Positions 1 to 7,694 of a DNA stretch of 48,696 nt are shown piece by piece. Origin of the DNA: Bacillota bacterium (GTDB lineage: Bacteria > Bacillota > UBA4882 > UBA10575). A model generated the notes under the pieces. That model saw only the letters and a program-made list of their open reading frames with translations. It did not search any database and had not been told where the DNA came from. Every line of letters starts with the position of its first letter. The stretch's first letter is position 1. The stretch spans positions 1 to 48,696 of the forward strand of contig DUOH01000039.1 of NCBI GenBank assembly GCA_012838955.1, in the 5' to 3' direction. Both the position numbers and the translations under genes were made by a program.

Positions 1-750
1 AGCACCCTGCGGCCCTTGTGGCCCAGTAGCGCCTTGCGGTCCCTGCGGACCAGTGGCTCCGGTGGCACCAGTAACGCCTTGCGGTCCCTGCGGACCAGTG
101 GCTCCGGTGGCACCAGTAGCGCCTTGTGGTCCCTGCGGACCAGTGGCTCCGGTGGCACCAGTAGCGCCTTGTGGTCCTTGTGGTCCGGTAGCGCCGGTAG
201 CACCCTGCGGCCCTTGTGGCCCAGTAGCGCCTTGCGGTCCTTGTGGTCCGGTAGCCCCAGTAGCTCCGGTGGCACCAGTAGCGCCTTGCGGTCCCTGTGG
301 TCCGGTAGCCCCAGTAGCACCCTGCGGCCCTGTTGCTCCGGTTGCTCCGGTTGCCCCACGGGGTCCGGTAGGTCCGGTAGCGCCCGTGACCCCGGTAGCA
401 CCTTGTGGTCCGGTCGGACCGGTCGGTCCTGTTGCTCCGGTGGGGCCTACCACCCTAATGGGGATTCTCAGTAGGATTTGCTGAATCCGATTGATGAATA
501 ATAAGATAGGAATAATTTCATGACATAGATCTGGGCAGTTCAATAATTGAGCGACCAGTTTATCAAAGATTACTCCCAATACATTGAGGACGCATAAGAT
601 ATTGCCTTTCTCCAGACATTCTTTGGCCAAGTTTATATCACGTAATAGAACATCTTGCAAATCTTTTGGTATTTTTGCTTCTAATATTAACTCACGAAGT
701 TTTCGTAAGAGCCCATCCAGATCAGGAGTTTTCGGTGAGTCAAAATTCAC
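1..750 (-). CDS. Collagen-like repeat protein, C-terminus beyond window edge
   Basis: The minus strand is open from a GTG at 750 to the window edge (250 codons, no stop). A strong ribosome binding site (GGGAGGTGG) lies 6 bases before the GTG. Residues 1-101 form a non-repetitive, Leu/Ile-rich, probably helical domain with four Cys. From residue 102 every third residue is Gly in G-X-Y triplets, mainly GPT, GAT and GPQ, for about 49 triplets to the edge. This is the pattern of bacterial collagen-like proteins such as the exosporium filament protein BclA of Bacillus, but the BclA N-terminal targeting motif is not seen. A surface or spore-surface role is inferred from the family and from the neighbouring DUF3794 gene. 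The long plus-strand frames over the same bases are by-products of the repeat. Confidence 0.88.
   Translation of the reverse strand, partial: MNFDSPKTPDLDGLLRKLRELILEAKIPKDLQDVLLRDINLAKECLEKGNILCVLNVLGVIFDKLVAQLLNCPDLCHEIIPILLFINRIQQILLRIPIRVVGPTGATGPTGPTGPQGATGVTGATGPTGPRGATGATGATGPQGATGATGPQGPQGATGATGATGATGPQGPQGATGPQGPQGATGATGPQGPQGATGATGATGPQGPQGATGATGATGPQGPQGVTGATGATGPQGPQGATGPQGPQGA
51..185. repeat. Three tandem 45-bp units in the collagen-like gene
   Basis: Units at 51-95, 96-140 and 141-185 are near-identical, differing at a few positions. Each encodes five G-X-Y triplets (15 residues) on the minus strand. Shorter degenerate 9- and 18-bp versions continue to about 430. Copy number is likely to vary by slippage between strains. 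Confidence 0.85.
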
Positions 751-861
751 AAATATCCACCTCCCTTACGGATTTATTATATTGAGGCTACGGTAAAAAC
801 GAGATACGGCAAAAGACATTTTAGTAACTATCTATTCTGTTGTGATCAAAGATATAAAAGA

Positions 862-889
862 AAAGGGCTGTCTGGTGTAACAGCCCTTT
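862..889 (-). terminator. Intrinsic terminator after the DUF3794 gene
   Basis: A 9-bp perfect stem (AAAGGGCTG / CAGCCCTTT) encloses a 10-base loop. On the minus strand it is followed by a T-rich tract (TCTTTTA). It lies about 85 bases past the stop at 975 and separates that gene from the collagen-like gene. Confidence 0.75.
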
Positions 890-974
890 AGTAAGCGCCA
901 GATTTGAATTTGGGATTTGACAACTTTTAAAAGAGACGGACTTGCATTTTGGTTGTAGAAGTCTTATTCCCCAT

Positions 975-1520
975 TCAGCAGCAATTAGAGTGCAAATTGG
1001 CCTTAATTACCCTAGAGGTGCGGACAGTTGGATAGTAGCCGGCATTTGTGATAACCTCTATTTGTGTCCATTTTACAATTTTTATTTGGATCTGCACGTT
1101 GATGATTTGCCGTAGGCAACCGGGGATACATTTATTGGTTGGAGTCAAGGCATAGTCGACATCAATATGGACTAGTTCATTATGGATCTTTGTCCGGGGT
1201 GTGGGTTCAAGACCGGGTGTTTTCAGGATCAAAGTGAATGGCACGTCTTCTTCCAGATGGCGTAGTCTATTTTTGGGATCAACATAAAAGATTTCCTTTC
1301 GAATAATGCCTTTCTTTATAACCTTATTGCGGAAAAGATGATCAGTTGAGTTTAATAGTTTTGCCTTAATACGGTCAATCTTTATCGCATTAATACAAGT
1401 GGAATTCTCAATAACGGCCTGACCGGTACCTTCACCAATCACTTTCAAAGCATTAATCTTCTGTTTTTGGACTGGAATACACTCACTGTAAGCCATAGAG
1501 TTATCGGTCACGATCAACAT
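975..1520 (-). CDS. DUF3794 (SPOCS) domain protein, probable spore coat or envelope protein
   Basis: 181 residues, ATG start at 1520 with a purine-rich binding site (AAGGGGGG). The C-terminal half has the pattern of the DUF3794/SPOCS domain found in SipL and other clostridial spore proteins: a segment ending in HIDVDYALTP, then a run of alternating beta-strand residues (VQIQIKIVKW) and a VITNAG segment. There is only one such domain and no LysM domain, so it is not SipL itself. Single-domain members are common in clostridial spore formers and are thought to act in the spore coat. It is monocistronic, flanked by terminators at 862-889 and 1681-1700. The family call is from pattern memory; its partner is unknown. 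Confidence 0.72.
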   Translation of the reverse strand: MLIVTDNSMAYSECIPVQKQKINALKVIGEGTGQAVIENSTCINAIKIDRIKAKLLNSTDHLFRNKVIKKGIIRKEIFYVDPKNRLRHLEEDVPFTLILKTPGLEPTPRTKIHNELVHIDVDYALTPTNKCIPGCLRQIINVQIQIKIVKWTQIEVITNAGYYPTVRTSRVIKANLHSNCC

Positions 1521-1680
1521 TAATCCCCCCTTGGAGTTTACCTAATTGTATTTTATTGCTTTGTTTTAAGACGGTAACCTGCATTATGAATAAAATGTTA
1601 CTGATTATGAAGACTTACATATGATTGGCATAATTATTAGAGACATCTTATTTATAGTCTTAATAATTTATAATAAAAAA

Positions 1681-1700
1681 CAACCACCTACTGGTGGTTG
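1681..1700 (-). terminator. Intrinsic terminator after yneA
   Basis: The perfect 8-bp stem CAACCACC/GGTGGTTG has a 4-base loop and is followed on the minus strand by TTTTTTATTATAA. It lies about 40 bases beyond the stop of the LysM gene. Confidence 0.85.
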
Positions 1701-1738
1701 ATTCACAAAAAACGGCTAATCATTGATTAAGTAAAATA

Positions 1739-2044
1739 TTATTTTGGGACCGCCAGGATCTGACCTGGATAAATTGTCGGGTCCGTAAGCTGATTGACTT
1801 CTCTAAGCTGAGCCACGGTTAGCCGGGGATCTTGGTTTGGTAAGTAACGGCAAGCAATGGTCCATAGAGTATCGCCTTCGGCAACTGTCACTTGCTTATA
1901 GTATTCTCCTCCACTCTGGCACGGGAAAGCTGAGATTGTTAGTAATATGTAAAGCAAAATGGATAGATAGAACAAGATCGTGATGGTCAGTAAGGACTGT
2001 AGTGGATTCCATTTAATTCTGGTTTTTCCAATCATAAAGGTCAT
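1739..2044 (-). CDS. yneA: YneA-like SOS cell-division inhibitor with LysM domain
   Basis: 101 residues from the ATG at 2044, which has GAGGTGG six bases upstream. An in-frame TTG at 2074 overlaps a LexA box and is an unlikely start. One membrane span (about residues 17-37, Leu/Ile-rich) is followed by an extracytoplasmic LysM domain of about 50 residues (VAEGDTLWTIACRYLP ... YPGQILAVPK). In Bacillus, YneA is a small membrane-anchored LysM protein, divergent from lexA and induced by DNA damage to delay septation. The architecture, divergent position and LexA boxes match that. Function is inferred from family and context, not from residue-level identity. Confidence 0.82.
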   Translation of the reverse strand: MTFMIGKTRIKWNPLQSLLTITILFYLSILLYILLTISAFPCQSGGEYYKQVTVAEGDTLWTIACRYLPNQDPRLTVAQLREVNQLTDPTIYPGQILAVPK

Positions 2045-2071
2045 CCTTGTCCACCTCGCTTGTTTAAACTC

Positions 2072-2085
2072 CAAACATTCGTTCG
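2072..2085. promoter_or_regulatory. LexA box 1
   Basis: CAAACATTCGTTCG fits the Gram-positive LexA operator CGAAC-N4-GTTCG with one mismatch. It covers the expected yneA transcription start, just downstream of the -10 element. Confidence 0.75.
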
Positions 2086-2090
2086 CTCAT

Positions 2091-2119
2091 ATTATATACG
2101 AACAAATGTTTGTTGTCAA
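2091..2119 (-). promoter_or_regulatory. yneA promoter, consensus sigma-A
   Basis: On the minus strand TTGACA (2119-2114) and TATAAT (2096-2091) are both perfect consensus, 17 bases apart. A LexA box occupies most of the spacer, so repression should be tight and the derepressed promoter strong. Confidence 0.9.
2099..2112. promoter_or_regulatory. LexA box 2
   Basis: CGAACAAATGTTTG matches CGAAC-N4-GTTYG. It sits inside the -35/-10 spacer of the yneA promoter. Confidence 0.88.
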
Positions 2120-2127
2120 TAGCAAAT

Positions 2128-2141
2128 CGAACAACTGTTTG
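2128..2141. promoter_or_regulatory. LexA box 3
   Basis: CGAACAACTGTTTG matches CGAAC-N4-GTTYG. It touches the -35 of the proposed lexA promoter and lies just upstream of the yneA -35, so it may serve both directions and provide lexA autoregulation. Confidence 0.85.
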
Positions 2142-2167
2142 CAAAAGTTGGTATACTGTGGTATACT
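2139..2167 (+). promoter_or_regulatory. Putative lexA promoter
   Basis: TTGCAA (2139-2144) and TATACT (2162-2167) are 17 bases apart on the plus strand, beside LexA box 3. It implies a leader of roughly 240 bases before the lexA ATG. GTATAC occurs twice, at 2151-2156 and 2161-2166. A promoter nearer the gene cannot be excluded. Confidence 0.55.
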
Positions 2168-2231
2168 TTATTTAAAATCTATATCTTGCTCAAGTAGGAG
2201 TAAGATAGACCCTTCTTTGCCTTCTGTTATG

Positions 2232-2281
2232 TTACTCTTTTCCAGCTATGGATTTTGACCGCTCAGTTAGGAAAAGAGTAA
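2232..2281. repeat. Perfect 12-bp inverted repeat in the lexA leader
   Basis: TTACTCTTTTCC at 2232-2243 is perfectly complementary to 2270-2281, with a 26-base loop. No U-run follows on the plus strand, so it is not a standard terminator. It would form a stable hairpin in the long lexA leader, or it may be a protein site. Confidence 0.6.
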
Positions 2282-2414
2282 AAGAATTATATTATATATA
2301 TGTATATATGCGCTGAACTTATAAACTATGACTGATGACGATTTTTGTGGCGCACATTGAGTTATAGTTGGCCCCGGATTATTTAAAAATAAAAAGATAA
2401 GGAGGCGTCGCAGT

Positions 2415-3032
2415 ATGGACGACCTCACAAACAGGCAACGGGAAATTCTCAACTTCATCTGTGAGGAAATTCAAAAGAAGGGGTACCCCCCATCCGTTCG
2501 GGAGATTGGCGAGGCGGTAGGCCTAAGTTCCAGTTCCACGGTGCACGCACATTTGGAAAAATTACAAGAACTGGGCTACATCAGACGGGATCCTACCAAA
2601 CCAAGGACCATCGAGGTACTACGACCGACAACGGAGAATAGTTTCAACCTGAACATTACTCCGATCCCAATAGTCGGCAGGGTGACGGCAGGCGAACCGA
2701 TTCTGGCTGTAGAAAATATTGATGACTATTTCCCTTTACCCAGAGATTTTACTTCGTATGAGGATTTATATATGTTAAGAGTAAAGGGTGACAGTATGAT
2801 TGAAGCCGGGATCTTCGACGGAGATATGGTCATTGTTCATAAAACGCCCTTTGCCAAGAATGGTGACATTGTCGTAGCCTTACTGGATGAGGGTGAGGCT
2901 ACGGTGAAACGCTTCTATCGTGAGGCCGATGGTAGGGTTCGTCTGCAACCGGAAAATCCGGCCTTTCAACCAATCTATCCTACACAGATTTCAATTCTCG
3001 GTGAAGTAATCGGTTTGGTGAGAAAGTTTTAG
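2415..3032 (+). CDS. lexA: LexA repressor, SOS regulator
   Basis: 205 residues, usual length, ATG at 2415 with AAGGAGG upstream. The winged helix-turn-helix DNA-binding domain spans residues 1-70 ([15 protein letters not shown] is the recognition region). The S24 peptidase domain spans about 80-205. The Ala92-Gly93 self-cleavage site lies in VTAGEP, the nucleophile is Ser127 in GDSM, and the general base is Lys165 in ATVKRF. All residues needed for RecA-stimulated self-cleavage are present. It represses the divergent yneA and probably itself through the boxes at 2072-2141. A terminator follows the gene. Confidence 0.98.
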   Translation: MDDLTNRQREILNFICEEIQKKGYPPSVREIGEAVGLSSSSTVHAHLEKLQELGYIRRDPTKPRTIEVLRPTTENSFNLNITPIPIVGRVTAGEPILAVENIDDYFPLPRDFTSYEDLYMLRVKGDSMIEAGIFDGDMVIVHKTPFAKNGDIVVALLDEGEATVKRFYREADGRVRLQPENPAFQPIYPTQISILGEVIGLVRKF

Positions 3033-3079
3033 TCCGGTTTCGAGGGGTAGAAGCTTTCTACAAGCTTTTTAAGAGAGAA

Positions 3080-3105
3080 ACCGCCTGCCACTAAGCGCAG
3101 GCGGT
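3080..3105 (+). terminator. Intrinsic terminator after lexA
   Basis: ACCGCCTGC pairs with GCAGGCGGT across an 8-base loop, followed by AATTTTCTT. The minus strand also has a T-containing tract after the stem (TTTCTCTC), so it may work in both directions for the convergent gene ending at 3148. Confidence 0.8.
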
Positions 3106-3147
3106 AATTTTCTTCTGTGGTCACCCGTCTTGCTAGAATTCACATAC

Positions 3148-3531
3148 TTACATTCTTTGCTGAGAGAGTTCGGTGGCGAAGTTTAATGCCGAATGTCCGG
3201 AACGGGCGGATCGTAATTGGATGGGGCCCACCCCCAGGATCTGAAAGAATAATTCAAGAGCTTGCTCTCGTCCTTTATACTCAGGCAGATTCATTGTCTC
3301 ATCTATGGTAGGAAGGCTTTCATATGTGTGAAAAGCATAAACGCACGCATTTTCCACGCCGGAGTCCTTGATGATCTCAATCAACCTTTTATACTCGGTC
3401 CGGCGCGCCTCTGCGTGCGTTCGCCAAAAAGCGGGGTCAGGAGTTAATTCACTTGATAGAAGATCCTGCTTCGCTAGGCCTTTAAACCTCTTTAAGGCCT
3501 TAATCAGGTCTTCACTGTTTACCTGTACCAT
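3148..3531 (-). CDS. Hypothetical protein, 127 residues
   Basis: Not recognised. ATG at 3531 with a clear AAGGAGG binding site. It is soluble and mostly helical by composition, with no signal peptide, membrane span or Cys cluster. The first 60 residues are charged (KALKRFKGLAK, EARRTEYKRLIEIIK). The gene is convergent with lexA. The strong ribosome binding site and lack of overlap support a real gene. Confidence 0.6.
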   Translation of the reverse strand: MVQVNSEDLIKALKRFKGLAKQDLLSSELTPDPAFWRTHAEARRTEYKRLIEIIKDSGVENACVYAFHTYESLPTIDETMNLPEYKGREQALELFFQILGVGPIQLRSARSGHSALNFATELSQQRM

Positions 3532-3724
3532 GGCGCATTCCTCCTTAATGTTAATTATATATTAATATTCGGTAAAAAATCCTCACCTCCTCTTTTTTCT
3601 TTCTTCTGTTGTCTGCCAAAAAACTATCTTCATGCAGATGGAGACAGGTTATTAGGCTACGAAAATAAGATTAAGGGGAAAAGGCCATGTTCTCCAATGG
3701 TTTTCTTTATTCAAGTCTGCTGAC

Positions 3725-3949
3725 TTAGGACTCATTCCGAAAAGATGACAAGTCGAATATATAATACGTCTGGTTGTCAAATTTCAATCTATAGCAGGTA
3801 CAGGGGTAACCTTCCTCGTTAAACTCACCGACCAGTTCCGCTTCACCGGCCAGGATCTTCTCTCTAATTAAGGCATCCGTTAATTCTCCGGAGCCTTCGG
3901 GGGTGGGGACAACCTTTTTTTTGCCGGGGAAAGGTATGACTTTACCCAA
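3725..3949 (-). CDS. Small hypothetical protein downstream of mgtC
   Basis: About 74 residues from a TTG at 3949 preceded by AGAGGAGGAG. A longer frame reaches a GTG at 4000 but has no good binding site and would overlap the MgtC-family gene. The N-terminus reads GKVIPFPGKKK, a pattern seen in many small unclassified clostridial proteins. The rest is acidic, with a beta-rich end (TCYRLKFDNQTYYIFDL). It is probably cotranscribed with the gene upstream. Function unknown. Confidence 0.55.
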   Translation of the reverse strand: MGKVIPFPGKKKVVPTPEGSGELTDALIREKILAGEAELVGEFNEEGYPCTCYRLKFDNQTYYIFDLSSFRNES

Positions 3950-3990
3950 CTCAACTCCTCCTCTTTGAATCCTCGAATCCGTTTTACCCC

Positions 3991-4647
3991 TCAACGCCAC
4001 TTGACATTGATCATACCCGGTAGTGATGTTAATTCTTCTAAAATCTTTTCTTTAGGAATATTATGTCCTTTAAGATACACAGTAATCAAAGCTTTTTCAG
4101 TTTTTTCGTCAATATTTAAATCTACATCCTTGACGTTTATGCCTCTTTCCGCAAAGACTTTACAGAAAGCCGCCAATTGGCCGGGTCTATCTTCCATGAT
4201 GGCCCGTACTTTTGTGTACTTGGTGTCGATATATTTCTTTTCTACATTATTCAGGAAGACCAGGGTAAAAACAGAGACTATGGTGGTGGCTATCCCTCCC
4301 AAATAAAAACCGCTACCGATGGCCAAACCGATTCCCGCTACTACCCATAGAGTGGCGGCTGTGGTTAAACCGCGAATGGACACCCCCTCCCGCAGGATGG
4401 TGCCTGCCCCTAAAAACCCGATTCCACTGACCACTTGAGCCGCCAACCGCGCCGGATCCCGCGCTGACGAACCAGGAAAGGCGTAGATGGAAATCAACAT
4501 AATCAAACATGATCCCAAGGCCACTAGGGTGTGAGTTCTTAATCCCGCCGGCCGGCCATGGGATTCTCTTTCCAGCCCGATAAAAGCGCCCATTAAAGCG
4601 GCTAAAACAAGCCTGCCTACTAGAATTAGCTCAATTATGATGATCAC
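3991..4647 (-). CDS. MgtC/SapB family membrane protein with C-terminal ACT-like domain
   Basis: 218 residues. The MgtC/SapB domain covers about residues 1-135: four or five hydrophobic spans, the ALMGAFIGLERE motif and the VSGIGFLGAGTIL signature. The cytoplasmic C-terminus (about 145-218) has an ACT-like pattern (RAIMEDRPGQLAAFCKVFAERGINV). Family members are linked to magnesium homeostasis and to F-ATPase inhibition in intracellular pathogens; in free-living Bacillota the role is unclear. The GTG at 4647 has AAAGG directly against it, which is poor spacing; a non-standard start 9-12 bases downstream would fit the binding site better, so the first residues are uncertain. Confidence 0.85.
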   Translation of the reverse strand: MIIIIELILVGRLVLAALMGAFIGLERESHGRPAGLRTHTLVALGSCLIMLISIYAFPGSSARDPARLAAQVVSGIGFLGAGTILREGVSIRGLTTAATLWVVAGIGLAIGSGFYLGGIATTIVSVFTLVFLNNVEKKYIDTKYTKVRAIMEDRPGQLAAFCKVFAERGINVKDVDLNIDEKTEKALITVYLKGHNIPKEKILEELTSLPGMINVKWR

Positions 4648-4806
4648 CCTTTACAATTCACTATTTACTTTAAGTAGCCAAGTTGTCTTAATGCTTGAAC
4701 TAAATTGTATTCATACTAAATTTTATTTTTCATATGCAAAAATGGTAACCGGAAAAAGGAGATAAAAAAGTCTTCTCCAGTGTTTGTTGATGAGAAGCGC
4801 TGCTCT

Positions 4807-5184
4807 CTAGGAGTCTGTTAAGTTGGTTGAACGGCAATGGGGACATCTGGTGGCTTCCCAATCAACAGTTTCATGACACCTTAGACACTCCCGCTTCACT
4901 GAGTTACGGCAGAATGGACAGAAAGCCAAGATGGAATGGATCCGTTTCTTACAGTGCGGACAGGCAGTTAAGGGTCCTTTGGGGCGGGAAAACAAATAGA
5001 CTCCCATCAGGAGGAGGAGGATTAAGAGACTGCTGACTATACCGGATCCAAAAAAGACCGTGGCCGGTAGAATTGTCCACATTAACCAGTTAAAATCTCT
5101 CGCTCGAGCGTCTTTGTAGATAAAAAAGCCTGTAACAACTGCTAAGACTAAGTTGATGATTAAGTTTATCAGATTGGGATTCAT
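4807..5184 (-). CDS. Membrane protein with double zinc ribbon
   Basis: 125 residues from the ATG at 5184 (AAAGGAG nine bases upstream). The open frame extends to 5262 without start signals. Two membrane spans (about residues 5-23 and 35-60) are joined by a short charged loop. The cytoplasmic C-terminus holds four CxxC knuckles (CPHC, CPFC, CLRC, CPHC), which is a double zinc-ribbon pattern. No enzymatic motif is visible; such proteins are often annotated as zinc-ribbon domain proteins of unknown function. It stands alone. Confidence 0.7.
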   Translation of the reverse strand: MNPNLINLIINLVLAVVTGFFIYKDARARDFNWLMWTILPATVFFGSGIVSSLLILLLLMGVYLFSRPKGPLTACPHCKKRIHSILAFCPFCRNSVKRECLRCHETVDWEATRCPHCRSTNLTDS

Positions 5185-5387
5185 ATCTTCAACTCCTTTG
5201 TTTGGTATACCCATCATATTAGGTATGAAGCTATATTTCAGTTTGCCGTCAATGCTCGGCAACTCTTCCTAGTCAGTTTAGGCTGAAATATTCTGTTATG
5301 GCAAGAGTATGCGTGTTACTTGCTTATATATTCATTTGTTTCCCTTTATATTCATTGTCATCGTCATCGACTCTGAACCTTTTTTTG

Positions 5388-6662
5388 CTATACGCGTGGG
5401 AGTAGACTTTCATTCTTCAGCTTAGTCAGGATGATCCCCAACGCCAATTTAGCGTGGAGGTACGAGAGAGCGCCCTGGATAAATAGGCTATAGGGCGGCT
5501 TCAATGGGGCGTCCGCGCTCAGTTCGCTTGTAGCGCCAGCGATAAAGGTACCGGCCGCCATGATTACTTTACTACTGTAGCCGGGCATGTCTCCGGGTTC
5601 AGGCTGTAGATAACTCTCTACGGGAGACACTTCCTGAATGATCCGGCATAAGGAGATTAACCGTTCTGGATCGGCAAGATCAATCCGTTGAATAACATCG
5701 GATCTTTGGTCCGTGGGAGCGGGGAGCACCGGAAAACCATATTCCTGAAAAACTCGGGCGAACAAGACGGCTGCCTTTACCATCTCCGTGACCCGGTGGG
5801 GCGCATCAAAGAGTCCTTGGAAAAACAAGCGGAGGTTGGTCAGGGAAGGCCCTACTTCGCCACCTAACCCGGGAGCGTATAGCCGAGCGGCGACCAGATC
5901 AACCAAGTCTTTTCTACCCACTATGTATCCGCCAGCGGGCGCCACTCCTCCACCGGGATTTTTTATTAAAGAACCTGCGATCAGATCAGCGCCGACAGTG
6001 GTAGGTTCTTCCGCTTCGGTGAATTCTCCGTAACAGTTATCAACGAAAAGCACAGGCCGGTGTGTGGCGGGGATTTCCTGTTTGATAGCGGAAAAGGCCT
6101 GAGCGAGCTGAGAAATACTGATGGCCGGGCGCGTTTCATAACCGCAGGAACGCTGAAAGGCCACGATTTTTGTACGCGGAGTGATCTTCTGAATTAGAGA
6201 GGTTAGATCAATCCGCCCGTCTTTTTGAAGAGGAGTGAATGATGCTTCGATCCCAAACTCGCTCAGGTTTCCCCGAGCCGCTCCTTCCAACCCTACAATG
6301 GTACGGAGGGTATCATAGGGCAGACCGGTGGCAAATAAAACTTCATCACCGGGACGGAGGATTCCCGACAGGCAACAGTTGATGGCGTGCGTGCCGGAGG
6401 CAATCTGCTGTCTGACCAGCGCGCTTTCTCCGTCAAATACTGTGGCGAAGACCTGTTCCAAGGTTTCCCTGCCCAGATCGTTGTAACCATATCCGGTGGA
6501 GGTTGTAAAATGATGGGTTCCCACTCTCGCTTCTTTAAAGGCGGAAAGCACTTTAGCTTGGTTAAGCAGACCGATCTCTTCGATTTGCCGGAAGGTTCCG
6601 GAGACAGCGGCTTCCGCTTCTTCAATTATTCTACGGCAATCAGCATCAATCTCTGCGTACAT
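5388..6662 (-). CDS. ynbB: YnbB-like PLP enzyme (methionine gamma-lyase / aluminium resistance family)
   Basis: 424 residues, full family length. It is a fold-type I PLP enzyme: the cofactor Lys is K234 in GSLIKNPGGG, preceded by the Asp-bearing strand LFVDNCYGEF; the ASGTHAI segment contacts the phosphate. In B. subtilis ynbB also lies near hfq and miaA, so synteny agrees. Members are annotated as methionine gamma-lyase or aluminium resistance protein, but the physiological substrate is not settled. The start is 6 bases after the pheA stop, so it is probably cotranscribed with pheA. Confidence 0.9.
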   Translation of the reverse strand: MYAEIDADCRRIIEEAEAAVSGTFRQIEEIGLLNQAKVLSAFKEARVGTHHFTTSTGYGYNDLGRETLEQVFATVFDGESALVRQQIASGTHAINCCLSGILRPGDEVLFATGLPYDTLRTIVGLEGAARGNLSEFGIEASFTPLQKDGRIDLTSLIQKITPRTKIVAFQRSCGYETRPAISISQLAQAFSAIKQEIPATHRPVLFVDNCYGEFTEAEEPTTVGADLIAGSLIKNPGGGVAPAGGYIVGRKDLVDLVAARLYAPGLGGEVGPSLTNLRLFFQGLFDAPHRVTEMVKAAVLFARVFQEYGFPVLPAPTDQRSDVIQRIDLADPERLISLCRIIQEVSPVESYLQPEPGDMPGYSSKVIMAAGTFIAGATSELSADAPLKPPYSLFIQGALSYLHAKLALGIILTKLKNESLLPRV

Positions 6663-6667
6663 GGTTG

Positions 6668-7522
6668 TTATAACTTCCTTTCCCTGTGGGGATAACTACC
6701 TAAGACTTTTTTCCAGCCTTCCGTTTCTCTGACTACCTGTTCAATCTGGAGAAAGGCCTTTTTTAGGCCGGGATCGGATTTATGGCCGATCATCTCGAAG
6801 ATCAATACGTATTGTTGCGGCCGGATCTTATAGGGACGTGATTGAATAAAGGTCAGATCAATATCTTCTTCCGCCAGAATGCCGGTGATCTTATGCAACT
6901 GGCCGGGGCGGTTTTCACCAAATCTAACGGCCAGGAGAGTCCGGTCGTTGCCTGTAGGAGGGCTGTCAGTTAAGGCGCAGACAAAAAAACGGGTGACATT
7001 ATTAGGATAATCCGCGAAATTAGCCTTGATAAGCTGAAGACCGTATTCTGCAGCGGTGTGGGGTGAACAAATCGCCGCGCCTTCTTCATCCTCAGTAGCA
7101 TACCGAGCCGCCTCCGCAGTCGATAAAACATGGATCTGGGGGATCTCCGGAAACTCCGTGGCCAATTGACGGGCGCACTGGTTCAAAGCGGATGGATGGG
7201 ACAGAATCTTCCGGATTTTGGCAGGATCTCCGGTCTTACTGGCCAGTACGTGATTGATCTCGACATGCACCTCATCGCAGACTTTGACAAAGTCATGGTA
7301 TTCGATGAGGGTATCAAAGGTTAAGCCGATAATTCCGTCCACCATGTTCTCAGCGGGTAAGACCGCGCGATCAGCCCGGAATGATTCCACCTCCAACAAG
7401 CATTGGTGAATATTGAAGAACTTTATTTCTTCCGGTCTGGCTTGGCCGGTAATTTGTTCCTGGTATAACAGGGCGGCTTCTTCCGAATAAGTGCCTTTTG
7501 GACCTAAGGTGACAATCTTCAC
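6668..7522 (-). CDS. pheA: Prephenate dehydratase (phenylalanine biosynthesis)
   Basis: 284 residues, GTG at 7522 with GGGAGG upstream. The catalytic domain (about 1-185) begins IVTLGPKGTYSEEAAL and includes the TRFFV motif that carries the catalytic Thr. The ACT regulatory domain (about 195-275) has the pattern RPGQLHKI and ESRP-like IQSRPYK, which binds Phe for feedback inhibition. It is monofunctional, with no chorismate mutase domain. The leader carries two terminator-like hairpins and a hairpin close to the ribosome binding site. Confidence 0.95.
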   Translation of the reverse strand: MKIVTLGPKGTYSEEAALLYQEQITGQARPEEIKFFNIHQCLLEVESFRADRAVLPAENMVDGIIGLTFDTLIEYHDFVKVCDEVHVEINHVLASKTGDPAKIRKILSHPSALNQCARQLATEFPEIPQIHVLSTAEAARYATEDEEGAAICSPHTAAEYGLQLIKANFADYPNNVTRFFVCALTDSPPTGNDRTLLAVRFGENRPGQLHKITGILAEEDIDLTFIQSRPYKIRPQQYVLIFEMIGHKSDPGLKKAFLQIEQVVRETEGWKKVLGSYPHRERKL

Positions 7523-7540
7523 TACTGATCCTCCCTTTTG

Positions 7541-7568
7541 GGCAGGAGAAGGGATACTCGATCCTGCC
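7541..7568 (-). promoter_or_regulatory. Hairpin just upstream of the pheA ribosome binding site
   Basis: In the transcript GGCAGGA pairs with TCCTGCC (7 bp, 14-base loop) immediately before the binding site. A competing CTCC/GGAG pairing would cover the binding site. A 16-bp near-perfect direct repeat (7527-7542 and 7560-7575, one mismatch) underlies this. Translational control is an inference. Confidence 0.35.
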
Positions 7569-7590
7569 TTTTGGGTTTATGTGTTGTATG

Positions 7591-7618
7591 AAAAAAGAAG
7601 GACTGCGCCTTCCTTTTT
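7591..7618 (-). terminator. Hairpin with T-run in the pheA leader
   Basis: In the transcript AAAAA(G)GAAGG pairs with CCTTCTTTTTT around a 6-base loop, with one bulged base. The T-run lies in the stem and tail. It may be a second terminator for the hfq operon or an attenuator before pheA; it looks bidirectional. Confidence 0.5.
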
Positions 7619-7666
7619 AGTTAAGGTTGGAACATGATGTGTGTTTGGTTCGGGTGAGGATTTAAA

Positions 7667-7689
7667 AACGGGCCGGTGGCAGGCCCGTT
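7667..7689 (-). terminator. Intrinsic terminator after hfq
   Basis: AACGGGCC/GGCCCGTT forms an 8-bp GC-rich stem with a 7-base loop, followed on the minus strand by TTTAAATC. It lies six bases past the hfq stop. Confidence 0.8.
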
Positions 7690-7694
7690 CTTTA

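Noticed and set aside
51-430. Regular short repeats suggesting a CRISPR array
   Set aside because: The repeats are contiguous coding triplet repeats without spacers, and no cas genes are near.
16-484. Two long plus-strand frames rich in Ser/Gly or Ala/Pro/Val
   Set aside because: They run antisense to a G-X-Y repeat gene that has a ribosome binding site and N-terminal domain; their composition is the mirror of the repeat.
2045-2074. TTG at 2074 as the yneA start
   Set aside because: It lies within a LexA box at the expected transcription start, whereas the ATG at 2044 has a well-spaced GAGGTGG.
7523-7694. T-box attenuator for phenylalanine upstream of pheA
   Set aside because: No T-box sequence (AGGGTGGNACCGCG) or specifier-loop layout is found.
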